DNA of 34,018 nucleotides, from positions 1-34,018 of the forward strand of contig NZ_JAACYI010000032.1 of the NCBI RefSeq assembly GCF_009996735.1, given 5' to 3'. Below, piece after piece: positions 33,946 through 34,018 of this stretch. Each line of letters begins with the position of its first letter. Position 1 is the stretch's first letter. The stretch comes from Cellulomonas sp. APG4 (GTDB lineage Bacteria > Actinomycetota > Actinomycetes > Actinomycetales > Cellulomonadaceae). Below the pieces are notes generated by a model. The model saw only the letters and a list, made by a program, of their open reading frames with translations. It was not told where the DNA came from and did not search any database. Position numbers and translations under genes: made by a program.

Positions 33946-33951
33946 CGACCC

Positions 33952-34018
33952 ATGTCCCGTCGTCCGCCCGCGCCCGTCCGCGCCCGCACCGGGGTCGGCG
34001 CGCCCGCGGTCGTCGCGC
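33952..34018 (+). CDS. start of probable septum-formation protein (DivIC/FtsB family), truncated by window end
   Basis: Only 22 codons are visible (MSRRPPAPVRARTGVGAPAV and two more), a basic Pro/Ala-rich tail that by itself identifies nothing. The assignment rests on context: in many actinobacteria eno is followed by a DivIC/FtsB-family gene whose product begins with just such a disordered cytoplasmic tail. The reading frame is open to the last base. Confidence 0.5.
   Translation, partial: MSRRPPAPVRARTGVGAPAVVA

Overview
The DNA is very GC-rich, uses GTG starts and 4-nt GTGA/ATGA stop-start overlaps freely, and carries the mfd–SurA_N lipoprotein–mazG–eno–(divIC/ftsB) order usual in Micrococcales. 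I infer a Cellulomonas-like actinomycete. No rRNA, tRNA, CRISPR, integrase or insertion sequence was seen, and base composition looks even throughout. No gene-free stretch exceeds about 215 bases.

Layout. (1) 1-2551: the end of cysQ, then cysD and cysN, overlapping and co-directional (activation of sulfate to APS and clearance of PAP). (2) 2735-5005: a secreted GH26-like protein with a binding module and Pro/Thr linker, convergent with a small single-pass membrane protein of unknown function; a 20-bp-stem hairpin lies between them. (3) 5133-15651: a surface-polysaccharide locus with a Wzx-type flippase, a sulfotransferase, a Wzz/BY-kinase-like chain-length protein (opposite strand), an APH-fold phosphotransferase, an Alg14/PssD-like subunit, an Alg13/PssE-like glycosyltransferase fused to a second sulfotransferase, a GT2 glycosyltransferase, a Wzy-type polymerase and a hexapeptide-repeat acetyltransferase. 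(4) 15772-20973: a 1733-residue secreted multidomain protein (fibrinogen-like, beta-propeller-like, Fn3, four PKD, LamG, two jelly-roll-like modules) with a recent internal duplication. (5) 20986-23036, minus strand: a TauE/SafE permease and an APS kinase (cysC) with a long extra N-terminus. (6) 23242-24021: a small secreted LamG-like protein. (7) 24141-34018: housekeeping genes mfd, a SurA_N-like lipoprotein, mazG, pntA, pntB, eno and the first codons of a probable divIC/ftsB.

How it works together. cysD+cysN (APS), cysC (PAPS), two PAPS-dependent sulfotransferases and cysQ (PAP removal) form a complete sulfate-donor cycle around a Wzx/Wzy-type polysaccharide locus. The best reading is a locus for a sulfated (and probably O-acetylated) surface polysaccharide with associated secreted carbohydrate-binding proteins. 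No PAPS reductase (cysH), sulfite reductase or initiating phosphoglycosyltransferase is in the window. A shared element, consensus near TTCACCCnnTCGGCC, occurs upstream of the secreted GH-like gene, the chain-length gene, the phosphotransferase gene, the large secreted protein and the LamG-like protein, which suggests common regulation of the surface genes.
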